DNA of 64,000 nt from Qipengyuania sp. JC766. GTDB taxonomy: Bacteria > Pseudomonadota > Alphaproteobacteria > Sphingomonadales > Sphingomonadaceae. The stretch covers positions 248,001 to 312,000 of the forward strand of contig NZ_JBFEFL010000001.1 of NCBI RefSeq assembly GCF_040717445.1. The letters run 5' to 3'. Position numbers and translations under genes: made by a program. Below are positions 53,191 through 62,606 of this stretch, piece by piece (the stretch's first letter is position 1; each line of letters starts with the position of its first letter). The notes beneath the pieces are model-generated. The model saw only the letters and a list, made by a program, of their open reading frames with translations, made no database searches and was not told where the DNA came from.

Positions 53191-53792
53191 CCGACCATCC
53201 GCAGGAGGCGTTCGCGCAGCATCTCGCGCGCGGCCATAACATCGCCCCGCCGGTCGGCAAGGAGATAGCGCGCGATGTCCGGCCCGGTCCGCGCGAAGCG
53301 GTCCAGCAGCGCGTCCAGGTCCTCGTCCTTCGGGGGAAGGCTGCCGCCATAGCCGAGCTCGCGCATCACCAGCGCCTCGTAAGCGAGCATGGCGCGCAGC
53401 CACTCCCGGGCGGAGGCCGCGTGGCAGATCGCCTCGAGGAGGCCGCCCAGCGCATCGTAGAGCGCGGGGTAGGGATTGCGTTCCGGCAGGACGGTGGCGG
53501 TCAGCGCGGTCGCCCAGCCGATCGCGGCGGCGGGCAGGGGTTCGGTCAAATAGGGGCCGCGGCTCGTCACCAGTTCCAGCCGCGCGAAGGGCAACTGGCT
53601 GTCCGACTTCGCGCGCAGTTCCGCCTCGACGAGGTTCCCCGGTATGACGACCGGGCGCAGCCGCCGCCCGCGCCCGCCCGCGACATACCCCGCGACCATG
53701 CCGAATTCCTGCGTCAGCAACCGCGCGATCGCGGCGGTCTCCCCATGCTGGCGCGTCGCCAGGACGATGGCGGGCGCACGCAGGTTCAGCAC
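53187..53792 (-). CDS. recO: DNA repair protein RecO
   Basis: A 201-residue RecO, shorter than the roughly 240 residues of E. coli but normal for alphaproteobacteria. The OB-fold N-terminus (APAIVLATRQHGETAAIARLLTQEFGMVAGYVAGGRGRR) and the helical C-terminal domain are present. The zinc-finger cysteines seen in some RecO are absent. RecO loads RecA onto SSB-coated DNA. Its stop overlaps the GT2-GtrA ATG (ATGA), so the two are translationally coupled. Confidence 0.9.
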   Translation of the reverse strand: MLNLRAPAIVLATRQHGETAAIARLLTQEFGMVAGYVAGGRGRRLRPVVIPGNLVEAELRAKSDSQLPFARLELVTSRGPYLTEPLPAAAIGWATALTATVLPERNPYPALYDALGGLLEAICHAASAREWLRAMLAYEALVMRELGYGGSLPPKDEDLDALLDRFARTGPDIARYLLADRRGDVMAAREMLRERLLRMVG

Positions 53793-53819
53793 GAGCCCGG
53801 GCCCTCGTTCATCGGGAGA

Positions 53820-54083
53820 TCAGGGCTTCCCGGAGTCTCCGGCGTGCTTCGCCTCCAGCGCGGCGACGCGTTCCTTCAGGGCTTCCGCTTCCTCGCGCGC
53901 CTTTGCGGCCATGTCCTTCACCGCGTCGAATTCCTCGCGCGACACGAAGTCCATGCCGCCCATCGCTTCCTTGATCCGTTCGCGCGCGGCGTCCTGCGTT
54001 TCGCGGGCCATGCCGGCGAAGGTGCCCGCGGCGCTGTTGGCGAGCTTCACGAAGTCGGAGATGACGGGGTTCTTGCTTTGCAT
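53820..54083 (-). CDS. Accessory factor UbiK family protein (BMFP/DUF526)
   Basis: An 87-residue protein: an N-terminal stretch MQSKNPVISDFVKLANSAAGTFAGMARETQDAARERI followed by a coiled coil (VSREEFDAVKDMAAKAREEAEALKERVAALEAK). This matches the BMFP/UbiK family, which assists ubiquinone synthesis and has membrane-fusogenic activity in vitro. Too short for a longer reading; the next gene, recO, starts 28 bp downstream. Confidence 0.88.
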   Translation of the reverse strand: MQSKNPVISDFVKLANSAAGTFAGMARETQDAARERIKEAMGGMDFVSREEFDAVKDMAAKAREEAEALKERVAALEAKHAGDSGKP

Positions 54084-54214
54084 GCTCGCGTATTTGGGGG
54101 AGCGGGCGGGGGTTGTCCAGATGCCTTGGACACAAGCGTGGTCGCGCCCGCACTGCGCCTGCAGCCCGTCATATGTTATCGAAACCATGCGGAAATCCGC
54201 CGGTTTTTGGGGTC

Positions 54215-54931
54215 ATGGACATACTTGCCGACGATCCTGCGACGCAGGACAATACCGACGAGGCGCTGGCGGAGAGGTTTCGCGCCTTCGTTTCCGACAC
54301 GGCGTTCCCCTGCGTGGGGGCGAAGTCCGCCCTGGCGCGCGGTTCGCTGGAGATCGCGGTGGCGCAGGACATCGAGAGCGCGTGGGACGATTTGCGCATC
54401 CATCGCCGCCTGCTCGACTGGTCGTGGCGCTACCGGGACGAGCAGGACGGGCTGCGTTCGCTCGTCTTCCTGTTCCGCGCCGGCCGGTCGCTGGACGAGG
54501 AGGCGTTCGAGCGCGCCCTGTGGGACCGCCTCCAGTCCATGACCGACAAGGACGTCTGGCTCGGCCAGTCGCCCGACCCCGCCGTCAGCGCGCAGCCGGC
54601 CGATCCGCATTTCGGCCTCAGCTTCGGCGGGCAGGGCTATTTCGTCGTCGGCCTCCACCCCCATGCCTCGCGCCCCGCGCGCCGGTTCGAGGTCCCGGCC
54701 ATGGTCTTCAACCTGCACGACCAGTTCGAACGGCTGCGCGCCGAGGGCCGTTACGAACGCATGCGCGAAGTCATCATCGCGCGCGACACGGACCTGGCCG
54801 GCACGCCCAACCCGATGCTGGCCCGCCACGGCGAGGCGAGCGAGGCGCGCCAGTACAGCGGGCGGCAGGTGGGCGAGGACTGGCGCTGCCCCTTCACCGG
54901 CCGCGCGCCCGCATCACAGGAGACGCCATGA
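54215..54931 (+). CDS. YqcI/YcgG family heme-dependent guanidine N-hydroxylase (GntA/DcsA-like)
   Basis: A 238-residue protein of the YqcI/YcgG family. It opens with FVSDTAFPCVGAKSALARGSLEI and closes with WRCPFTGR, the family's conserved FPCxGAKSA and CPF motifs; internal LGLHPHASRPARRFE-like histidines could be heme ligands. Relatives GntA (guanitoxin) and DcsA (D-cycloserine) hydroxylate guanidino nitrogens of arginine-type compounds using heme. The substrate here is unknown. The stop overlaps the DUF1989 ATG (ATGA), and the pair is conserved in other bacteria to my knowledge. ATG 54215 is the preferred start. Confidence 0.82.
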   Translation: MDILADDPATQDNTDEALAERFRAFVSDTAFPCVGAKSALARGSLEIAVAQDIESAWDDLRIHRRLLDWSWRYRDEQDGLRSLVFLFRAGRSLDEEAFERALWDRLQSMTDKDVWLGQSPDPAVSAQPADPHFGLSFGGQGYFVVGLHPHASRPARRFEVPAMVFNLHDQFERLRAEGRYERMREVIIARDTDLAGTPNPMLARHGEASEARQYSGRQVGEDWRCPFTGRAPASQETP

Positions 54932-55512
54932 CCACCCGCATCCCGCCGCGCAGCGGCACCGCCTTCCATCTGAACGCAGGCCAGCGCCTGCGCGTGATCG
55001 ATCCCGAGGGCACGCAGGTGTCCGACCTGCTCGCCTTCGCGCGGCACGATACGCGCGAGGTAATCTCCAACGGGCGCACCTTCGATTACGAGGAGACCCT
55101 GCACCTCACCACCGGCAACACGCTGTGGAGCAACCGGTCGAACCCCATGCTGGACATCGTGGAGGACAGCGTGGGCCGCCACGATTTCCTCCTCACCCCG
55201 TGCAGCGAGGACACCTTCCGCCATTTCTACCCGGACAAGCCGGTCCACCGCGGCTGCTTCGGCAATTTGGCGGAGGCGCTGGCCCCGCACGGCGTCGCGC
55301 CGGACAACATCCCCACCGCCTTCAACGTGTTCATGAACGTGCCGGTGGCGCGCGACGGCACGCTGCGGGTTGATCCGCCGACCAGCGGCGCGGGCGATTT
55401 CTTGCTGCTGGAAGCGCGCATGGACCTCGTCATCGGGCTGACGGCGTGTTCCGCCTATGCCTCCAATGGCGGCAGTTTCAAGCCGATCGATTACGAGGTG
55501 AGCGATGATTGA
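54928..55512 (+). CDS. DUF1989 (urea carboxylase-associated) family protein
   Basis: A 194-residue DUF1989 protein with RIPPRSGTAFHLNAGQRLRVIDPEGTQVSDLLAFA, EVISNGRTFDYEETLHLTTGNTLWSNRSNPMLDIVED and the metal-like cysteine/His set (TPCSEDTF, HRGCFGNLAEAL, LTACSAYASNGG). Members sit in urea carboxylase, guanidine and arginine-degradation gene sets; no activity is firmly assigned. Coupled to the N-hydroxylase by a 4-bp overlap. Confidence 0.88.
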   Translation: MTTRIPPRSGTAFHLNAGQRLRVIDPEGTQVSDLLAFARHDTREVISNGRTFDYEETLHLTTGNTLWSNRSNPMLDIVEDSVGRHDFLLTPCSEDTFRHFYPDKPVHRGCFGNLAEALAPHGVAPDNIPTAFNVFMNVPVARDGTLRVDPPTSGAGDFLLLEARMDLVIGLTACSAYASNGGSFKPIDYEVSDD

Positions 55513-55566
55513 GGTAACAGGCGGGCCGCAGGGCGGCCGTGCCCCGACACCGGCAGGGACCGCCTG

Positions 55567-55833
55567 ATGGAAGGACCGCTGGAATGGGCCGCGTCTATCG
55601 GCGCGATCGTGGCCGCGCTGCTGATCGCGATCGATGTGGGGCGCCGCGTCACCGGATATGGCTTCGTGCTGTTCGTGCTCGTCTCGGTCCTGTGGATCGT
55701 CTCGGGCCTGACGAGCGATGCCATCCCGATCGCGATCATGAACGCGGTGCTGCTGCTGGTGAACGCCTGGGGCGTGTGGCGGTACCTGCTGCGGCCGGAT
55801 GGCACGGCGTCGGCACCGGACAGTCGGACCTGA
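55567..55833 (+). CDS. Small membrane protein, 88 aa
   Basis: An 88-residue protein with three hydrophobic helices (AASIGAIVAALLIAID, GFVLFVLVSVLWIVSGLT, AIMNAVLLLVNAWGVWRYLL) and a polar tail. ATG 55567 follows the DUF1989 gene after 54 bp with weak ribosome-site support. No known family recognised. It is convergent with the HTH-like gene (10 bp). Confidence 0.6.
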   Translation: MEGPLEWAASIGAIVAALLIAIDVGRRVTGYGFVLFVLVSVLWIVSGLTSDAIPIAIMNAVLLLVNAWGVWRYLLRPDGTASAPDSRT

Positions 55834-55842
55834 CCCGCGCCA

Positions 55843-56373
55843 TCAACCGTCCCTGGCAGCGGGGAGGGAGGCCAGCACTTCGGCCCGTATGCGTTCGTAG
55901 ACCGGGTGGCCGGGCACGATCTCGCGCTCGTCCACGCGCCAGCTCGTTCGGCGGCGCAGGAGGTAGATCAGCAAGCCGTTGCCGCGCCCGGCCCAGCCGC
56001 TGACGGGATCGTCGTCGAACCCGCCGCCCAGCGCCCGCTCCAGCGCGCAATCCTCCAGCCGGTCCGCACCCCAGCGCAGCGCCTCGTCCCAGGCGGCGGC
56101 GAACCCCTCCGCGCCGGGCCGCGCGCGCAGCTTGTACAGCGCTTCCATGCTCTTGCCGATATGGCGCGCCGCGCTCGACACGATGCCCGTCTGCGCCAGG
56201 TGCGAGACGAAGGCGCGCTGGCGCTCGGGCGTGATCGAATTGCGGCGCGGCCGCCGGTGGCGATAGGGGGTGAAGGCCAGCAGCGGATCGTCCGCCTCCG
56301 GCGCCGGCGCGATATTGGCGACGGAGGACGTGGCCTGGCGCGGCGTGGCGCGGGTAGGACCGGGTTCGGGCAT
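55843..56373 (-). CDS. Hypothetical protein with HTH-like core (176 aa)
   Basis: A 176-residue basic protein. The middle (TPERQRAFVSHLAQTGIVSSAARHIGKSMEALYKLRARPGAEGFAAAWDEALRWG) resembles the helix-turn-helix of terminase small subunits or transposon-like proteins, with a Pro/Ala-rich N-terminus and a conserved-looking GFDDDPVSGWAGRGNGLLIYLLRRR. The start MPEPGP at 56373 is the most plausible; upstream in-frame codons run into the repeat element. The protein is recurrent in sphingomonads to my memory, of unknown function. Confidence 0.65.
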   Translation of the reverse strand: MPEPGPTRATPRQATSSVANIAPAPEADDPLLAFTPYRHRRPRRNSITPERQRAFVSHLAQTGIVSSAARHIGKSMEALYKLRARPGAEGFAAAWDEALRWGADRLEDCALERALGGGFDDDPVSGWAGRGNGLLIYLLRRRTSWRVDEREIVPGHPVYERIRAEVLASLPAARDG

Positions 56374-56818
56374 GACCGGGGTCAGGTTGCAGAACGGCCG
56401 CGTGTAGGACAGGAAGTTTTTGTTTTTCGCTCGCCCCTCCGGGCGAGCGTCCTCGGCGCTGATCCTCCGCTTCGCTCCGGGCACCTGCGGGCGGGCAGTC
56501 GCCCTTGCGGCGCCAAGCGCCGTTTTCGGTTTGGCCTCAAGCGCCGGCGGGGCCATCCGGCCCCTCAGGCTATCCTCGCGCCTTCGGCGCTGCGGGCGGG
56601 CAGTCGCCCTTGCGGCGCTTCGCGCCGTGCTCCGCGACCCGGCCGCGAGCTTGCGCCGGGAAACCGGGACCAAGCCAAGCCGGTGAGCGCAACTCCGGTC
56701 CGCGACCAGCGGATCGCAAGCGCGACCGCGCGCCGCCGCTTACGCGGCGCAGCAAGCGGGGCGGACGCCCCGCGCCCGCAGGGGCAAAACAAAAACTCTC
56801 GCCCCACGCGTGACCTGT
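56374..56818. repeat. GC-rich noncoding repeat element bounded by inverted repeats
   Basis: The 445-bp gap contains a unit from 56415 to 56797 flanked by the 12-bp inverted repeats AGTTTTTGTTTT (56415-56426) and AAAACAAAAACT (56786-56797). Inside are two exact 29-bp direct copies (56485-56513 and 56590-56618) and a 9-bp hairpin CGCTCGCCC/GGGCGAGCG near 56429-56450. Reading frames across it are Arg/Ala-rich artifacts. It is probably a dispersed palindromic repeat or MITE-like relic, located upstream of the HTH-like gene. Confidence 0.6.
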
Positions 56819-57097
56819 TCATTCCAAACCCTCCCGCAACCACGCCAGCGCGCCCGCTTCCATGCCCTTGAACTTGGGCCAGCCTTCCGGCTCGTCCGCC
56901 AGCGGCGCGCAGGCGAGGGCGGTGCCTTCGGGCAGTTGCCACTTGATCCGGTGGTAGAGCTTCGAGCGGGTGAGGGCGGAGCGCACCAGCCACAACCCCT
57001 CCGCCAGCGAATGCCCATCGCCATGCAGGTCGAGCGGTCCCGCCGGCTCGACCCCGGGATCGTGCCAGATCAGGTAGAGCTTGGTTTCGTCGGCCAT
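56819..57097 (-). CDS. Hypothetical protein, 92 aa
   Basis: A 92-residue protein (MADETKLYLIWHDPGVEPAGPLDLHGDGHSLAEGLWLVRSALTRSKLYHRIKWQLPEGT...FKGMEAGALAWLREGLE) of mixed alpha/beta composition with a compact, well-folded look and conserved-looking aromatic residues. No known domain. Short ORF but codon use is typical of the genome and the minus-strand direction fits its neighbours. It ends next to the repeat element. Confidence 0.65.
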   Translation of the reverse strand: MADETKLYLIWHDPGVEPAGPLDLHGDGHSLAEGLWLVRSALTRSKLYHRIKWQLPEGTALACAPLADEPEGWPKFKGMEAGALAWLREGLE

Positions 57098-57273
57098 TAC
57101 GGATCAATGCGAGAGCGGGGCTAAGGTTCGGGAAGATGCCCGACGACTGCGCGCTACTCGCACAAGCAGAGATAATCTGCCGGGGCGGATCTGGTCGAGT
57201 CGGGTTTGTGTATGGCGTTGATCAAGTTGCGCAACGCAAGTGTCCAAGAAAGCGGATCATGCTGCAGGACAGC

Positions 57274-58149
57274 TTATGATTGCTTCTTTTCTCGAAATAG
57301 CTGCACTGAGTCGGAGGCCTTTTTGCTTGCGGACTGGCCAAAACTTTTCATGGCGATGCTTCCGCCACTTGCCACATTTCGCACAGTTCGCGTCACTTTC
57401 GAGAATGTCAGGCGCCGCTCTTCAAGAAATGTCTTTTGGATCGTTTCGAGTGCGAATTCTTCTCTTTCGTCTATTACACCATCTGCGGCGACAACTTCGC
57501 GAAGAAAAGCCATGAGTTCGGCCTGCATTTCGGTCGGATTGCAGTCGGGATTTGAAGCCTGAAATTGGGCGATTGCGACGGCCAGATCCTTGATACGGGT
57601 CTCGTCGGCATGGAGTTCGAGTGTCCCAAGTGCGGTCGTGACGTAATCGGCGTCGAACCCCCAGTCTTCTATGAAATGGTTGCGGATCGCGGCCTTCTCT
57701 GAAGGTTCGATTTTTCCGTCGATTGCCGCAACACGCAAAGCTAGGGCTCCCAGCAAATCAATGAGCGCTGCACCAAGAACATCTATGGGAGTGTTGATGT
57801 ATTTTGGTATCGTGTCCACGAACACTTGGCCTTTCCCCGAAAGCCAACGAGACGCACCGTAATAGCCTCCGCCAGCTACAACGGCGGCAGCGATAACCCA
57901 GCCGATTGGAGTGCTTGCGGTCGCCAGACCCAGCATTGCAGCAAGCCCTGCAGGCGCGAAGAATTTGCCTGCCACAACTGAAGAACCGGCAATCGCTGCG
58001 CCAGTCCCGGCCGCTCCTGCCGTGTCGTACAATGCGAAAAGGTTCTTCTTGGCGCGAAGCAATGCGAACGCATCTTCGCCAATCCGCAGCTTTTGCTTGA
58101 AACGTAAGGGGTCGGCGACAACCCGATCGAGACCCGCTTCATCGATCAT
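57274..58149 (-). CDS. TerB-like tellurite-resistance-domain protein with membrane segments
   Basis: A 291-residue protein with N-terminal hydrophobic segments (about 43-96, Ala/Gly-rich) and a C-terminal TerB-like helical domain (about 130-240). In the latter two acidic loops appear, AAIDGKIEPSEKAAI and AADGVIDEREEFALE, typical of TerB metal-binding repeats. It lies directly downstream of a 138-residue membrane protein (18-bp gap). Codon third positions are visibly less GC-rich than in flanking genes. A tellurite/stress role is only suggested by the domain name. Confidence 0.7.
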   Translation of the reverse strand: MIDEAGLDRVVADPLRFKQKLRIGEDAFALLRAKKNLFALYDTAGAAGTGAAIAGSSVVAGKFFAPAGLAAMLGLATASTPIGWVIAAAVVAGGGYYGASRWLSGKGQVFVDTIPKYINTPIDVLGAALIDLLGALALRVAAIDGKIEPSEKAAIRNHFIEDWGFDADYVTTALGTLELHADETRIKDLAVAIAQFQASNPDCNPTEMQAELMAFLREVVAADGVIDEREEFALETIQKTFLEERRLTFSKVTRTVRNVASGGSIAMKSFGQSASKKASDSVQLFREKKQS

Positions 58150-58167
58150 GGGACAGTTCTTTCTTTT

Positions 58168-58584
58168 TCAGCGGGCCTCGAGTGCCGCGTCCAACTTGGC
58201 CGAATACAGGGTGATTTGCCGTTCAACTGCGCTGTGATGCAAATCGGAGAGAGCGCCAGCGGTGATCATGAAGGCCGATAGCAACGGTCCCACAAGGGGA
58301 GCGAGGATGACACCCAAAACCGGGATCGACCCGATAAGTATTGTAACGGTCAATCCCACCAAGGCGCCCAAGGCAGTGCCCGGATATCTCTTCATCAGAT
58401 CGAGCAAGAATGTGAGGATTGAGCGGCCAACGTCGACGACGCGACCTGCTACGTTCACTGTCAGTCCGAGCAAATCGTTCAAAAGGACCTTCGCATCGGC
58501 CGGAATGACCAGATTGTCGAGTTGATTACCGAGCTCGCGACGCGATGGCAGGCCTTCGATTAGGGCCGTCGAACCATCGTCCAT
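58168..58584 (-). CDS. Hypothetical membrane protein, partner of the TerB-like gene
   Basis: A 138-residue protein. An amphipathic N-terminus (LGNQLDNLVIPADAKVLLNDLLGLTVNVAG) precedes two or three hydrophobic segments (GTALGALVGLTVTILIGSIPVLGVILAPLVGPLLSAFMITAGAL). The Leu/Gly/Pro-rich loop is reminiscent of channel-like or EcsC-type proteins, but I cannot name a family. First gene of the pair with the TerB-like protein; AT-richer than its surroundings. Confidence 0.65.
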   Translation of the reverse strand: MDDGSTALIEGLPSRRELGNQLDNLVIPADAKVLLNDLLGLTVNVAGRVVDVGRSILTFLLDLMKRYPGTALGALVGLTVTILIGSIPVLGVILAPLVGPLLSAFMITAGALSDLHHSAVERQITLYSAKLDAALEAR

Positions 58585-59110
58585 TCAAATCCCTCCGATT
58601 AAAGGCTCAATTCCAACACGGTGTAGCCAAGCTGTATCCGTACAGTGCAGCAATAGTCCTTAGCAAAAAATCGATTTCGAGTAAAAATGAGGTTATCCCA
58701 GATATCGATCTATCTTCTGCCATTCCTAGCATGAAGTGCGGTTGGCAGCCTCACAGTGACTCCCTTGACCGATCCTACATCGCGCAGTAAGTGCGCGCCC
58801 ATCCGGTGCTGGACTCGCATCCGTGCGAAACCCGCTCCGGCCAGATAGAGCTGAACATTGGCGTGTCGGTCCCGGGGCCAGTCGCATTTGCGGCGTGGCT
58901 CTTTTCTATTGCGGCGGAGGCAACCTTCCGCCCGGGGCAGCCGTCAAAGTAACCCGGTGGCCGAGGCTGCATGGGTGGAGTGTTTCGAAGCTCGTGCGAA
59001 CAACCCGCTCCGGTGCCGCGGCACCGCGCGCGTCGCCCGCACGAACCCCGATCGCACCACCGATCAGACCGAACGCCGCCAGCCCGAAGGCCGGGACCGC
59101 GCCCCCTCAT

Positions 59111-59133
59111 GCAAAAGTGGGCACCGGTTTTGC
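59111..59133. repeat. Interspersed palindromic repeat GCAAAA...TTTTGC
   Basis: GCAAAAGTGGGCACCGGTTTTGC is an imperfect palindrome resembling the AAAAGTGGGxACCGGTTTT repeats scattered through intergenic DNA of alphaproteobacteria. Here it is 62 bp before rpsL. Confidence 0.6.
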
Positions 59134-59150
59134 GCCCGGAGGGTGCGCCC

Positions 59151-59168
59151 CGGATGCATTCGCATCCG
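59151..59168 (+). other. Hairpin in the rpsL leader
   Basis: CGGATGC (59151-59157) pairs with GCATCCG (59162-59168), loop ATTC, about 26 bp upstream of the rpsL ATG. It could shape the leader of the str operon, but no evidence of regulation is visible. Confidence 0.4.
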
Positions 59169-59194
59169 GACAACAAGGTGAAGAGAAAGAATCT

Positions 59195-59566
59195 ATGCCG
59201 ACGATCAACCAGCTGGTCCGCAAGGGCCGCGAACCGCAGAAGGCCAAGTCCAAGGTCCCTGCGATGGAGCAGAACCCGCAGAAGCGCGGCGTCTGCACCC
59301 GCGTCTACACCACGACGCCGAAGAAGCCGAACTCCGCGCTGCGCAAGGTGGCCAAGGTCCGCCTGACCAACCAGCGCGAAGTCATCTCCTACATTCCGGG
59401 CGAAGGCCACAACCTGCAGGAGCACTCCGTCGTGCTGATCCGCGGCGGCCGCGTTCGCGACCTTCCGGGCGTGCGCTACCACGTGCTGCGCGGCGTGCTG
59501 GATACCCAGGGCGTGAAGGACCGCAAGCAGAGCCGTTCGAAGTACGGCGCCAAGCGTCCCAAATGA
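59195..59566 (+). CDS. rpsL: 30S ribosomal protein S12
   Basis: A 123-residue S12. The canonical sequence starts [34 protein letters not shown] and includes the decoding-site segments [18 protein letters not shown] and [16 protein letters not shown]. Lys residues in [11 protein letters not shown] and in [12 protein letters not shown] are the usual streptomycin-resistance positions and look wild-type. An AAGAGA site is 6-9 nt upstream. First gene of the str operon; a 254-bp gap with hairpins separates it from rpsG. Confidence 0.98.
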   Translation: MPTINQLVRKGREPQKAKSKVPAMEQNPQKRGVCTRVYTTTPKKPNSALRKVAKVRLTNQREVISYIPGEGHNLQEHSVVLIRGGRVRDLPGVRYHVLRGVLDTQGVKDRKQSRSKYGAKRPK

Positions 59567-59609
59567 TTGGAGCGCTTCAGGCGTCCGCCTGAAGCTACGG
59601 CACCGGCCC

Positions 59610-59664
59610 GCTCCCCCACCCTTCCACCCGGAAATTGTCCTAAAGGGCAGAAGGGTGGGGGAGC
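59610..59664. repeat. Long intergenic inverted repeat 1, between rpsL and rpsG
   Basis: A perfect 15-bp stem GCTCCCCCACCCTTC (59610-59624) / GAAGGGTGGGGGAGC (59650-59664) encloses a 25-nt loop. Very stable in RNA. Its CTCCCCCACCC/GGGTGGGGGAG signature recurs in the second hairpin, suggesting a dispersed repeat family. Confidence 0.75.
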
Positions 59665-59702
59665 AGACCGGAGCCGAATTGAGGTTTCATCGCGGGGCCA
59701 GG

Positions 59703-59764
59703 CCTCTTCCCCACCCGGACACCCTGCCTGAAGGTAGGATCTGGGTGGCCGGGTGGGGGAGAGG
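59703..59764. repeat. Long intergenic inverted repeat 2, between rpsL and rpsG
   Basis: A 16-bp stem (59703-59718 with 59749-59764, one G-T pair) encloses a 30-nt loop that itself folds as CCTGCC/GGTAGG. It lies 57 bp before rpsG. Together with repeat 1 it makes an unusually structured spacer in a ribosomal operon. Confidence 0.75.
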
Positions 59765-59820
59765 GCTGGAGCCGCCAAGGCGACATGGAGATGTCGCCGC
59801 ACTCCGAAGGAGTTAGAAAT

Positions 59821-60291
59821 ATGTCACGTCGTCGTCGTCCCGAGAAGCGGGAAATCCTGCCGGATCCCAAGTTCGGGGATCAGATCCTGTCCAAGTTCAT
59901 GAACAACCTCATGCTGGACGGCAAGAAGGCCGTGGCCGAAGGCATCGTCTACACCGCGCTCGACACGGTGGAAGCCAAGGCCAAGACCGATCCGGTGCAG
60001 CTGTTCCACGATGCGCTGAACAACGTGAAGCCGCAGGTCGAGGTGCGTTCGCGCCGCGTCGGCGGTGCCACCTACCAGGTGCCGGTCGAGGTTCGCCCCG
60101 AGCGTGCCCAGGCGCTGGCCATCCGCTGGCTGATCTCCGCCGCGCGCGGCCGGGCCGAAACCACCATGTCCGCCCGTCTCTCGGGCGAGCTGATGGATGC
60201 GGCCAACAATCGCGGCAACGCGGTCAAGAAGCGCGAAGACGCACACCGCATGGCGGACGCCAACCGCGCGTTCAGCCACTACCGCTGGTAA
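59821..60291 (+). CDS. rpsG: 30S ribosomal protein S7
   Basis: A 156-residue S7 starting [44 protein letters not shown] and containing [35 protein letters not shown], which binds 16S rRNA helix 28. Length and sequence are standard. A GGAGTTAG site precedes the ATG. Nucleates assembly of the 30S head and is the usual autoregulator of the str operon. Confidence 0.98.
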   Translation: MSRRRRPEKREILPDPKFGDQILSKFMNNLMLDGKKAVAEGIVYTALDTVEAKAKTDPVQLFHDALNNVKPQVEVRSRRVGGATYQVPVEVRPERAQALAIRWLISAARGRAETTMSARLSGELMDAANNRGNAVKKREDAHRMADANRAFSHYRW

Positions 60292-60414
60292 TCGGGAAGG
60301 GCGCGGACGCCGTATGTGGCGGCCGCGTCTTCAACCGGTCACACTAATCCCTACATGGGTGTGGACTTTCGTTCGCCCCCAGACCTGACCATCCGACCTC
60401 ACGAGGAATTCCAC

Positions 60415-62514
<2,100 letters not shown>

Positions 62515-62533
62515 GCCAGGCAACAGGTCTAGG

Positions 62534-62567
62534 GGCGGCGCCTTGATAAGCGGGCGCCCGCCTTTCT
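62534..62567 (+). terminator. Hairpin with short T-tract between fusA and tuf
   Basis: GGCGGCGCC (62534-62542) pairs with GGCGCCCGCC (62553-62562, one-base bulge), followed by TTTCT. It could partially terminate or attenuate transcription between fusA and tuf, adjusting relative EF-G and EF-Tu levels. Confidence 0.45.
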
Positions 62568-62606
62568 CCCGCAGAATATCAAATCCAGACAGAGGTAAAT
62601 TGAGAA

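Larger units (their letters stand above)
58585..59194. other. 610-bp intergenic region upstream of the str operon
   Basis: No gene is supported here; long frames across it are extensions of rpsL or shadows with no ribosome site. The first part (58585-58760) is AT-rich and may carry the promoter of the minus-strand membrane pair. Further right lie a 23-bp palindromic repeat (59111-59133) and a short hairpin (59151-59168), so the region likely holds the rpsL promoter and leader. I found no clear -35/-10 pair. Confidence 0.5.

Noticed and set aside
56485-56618. Two 29-bp repeats as a CRISPR array
   Set aside because: Only two copies, a 76-bp gap instead of a uniform spacer of 30-40 bp, and no cas genes.
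56374-56673. Longer start for the HTH-like gene reaching into the repeat element
   Set aside because: The added segment is Arg/Ala-rich sequence derived from the repeats; the MPEPGP start is better placed.
58823-59194. N-terminal extension of rpsL
   Set aside because: S12 is strictly conserved in its N-terminus (MPTINQL) and ATG 59195 has a ribosome site; the extension crosses a palindromic repeat.
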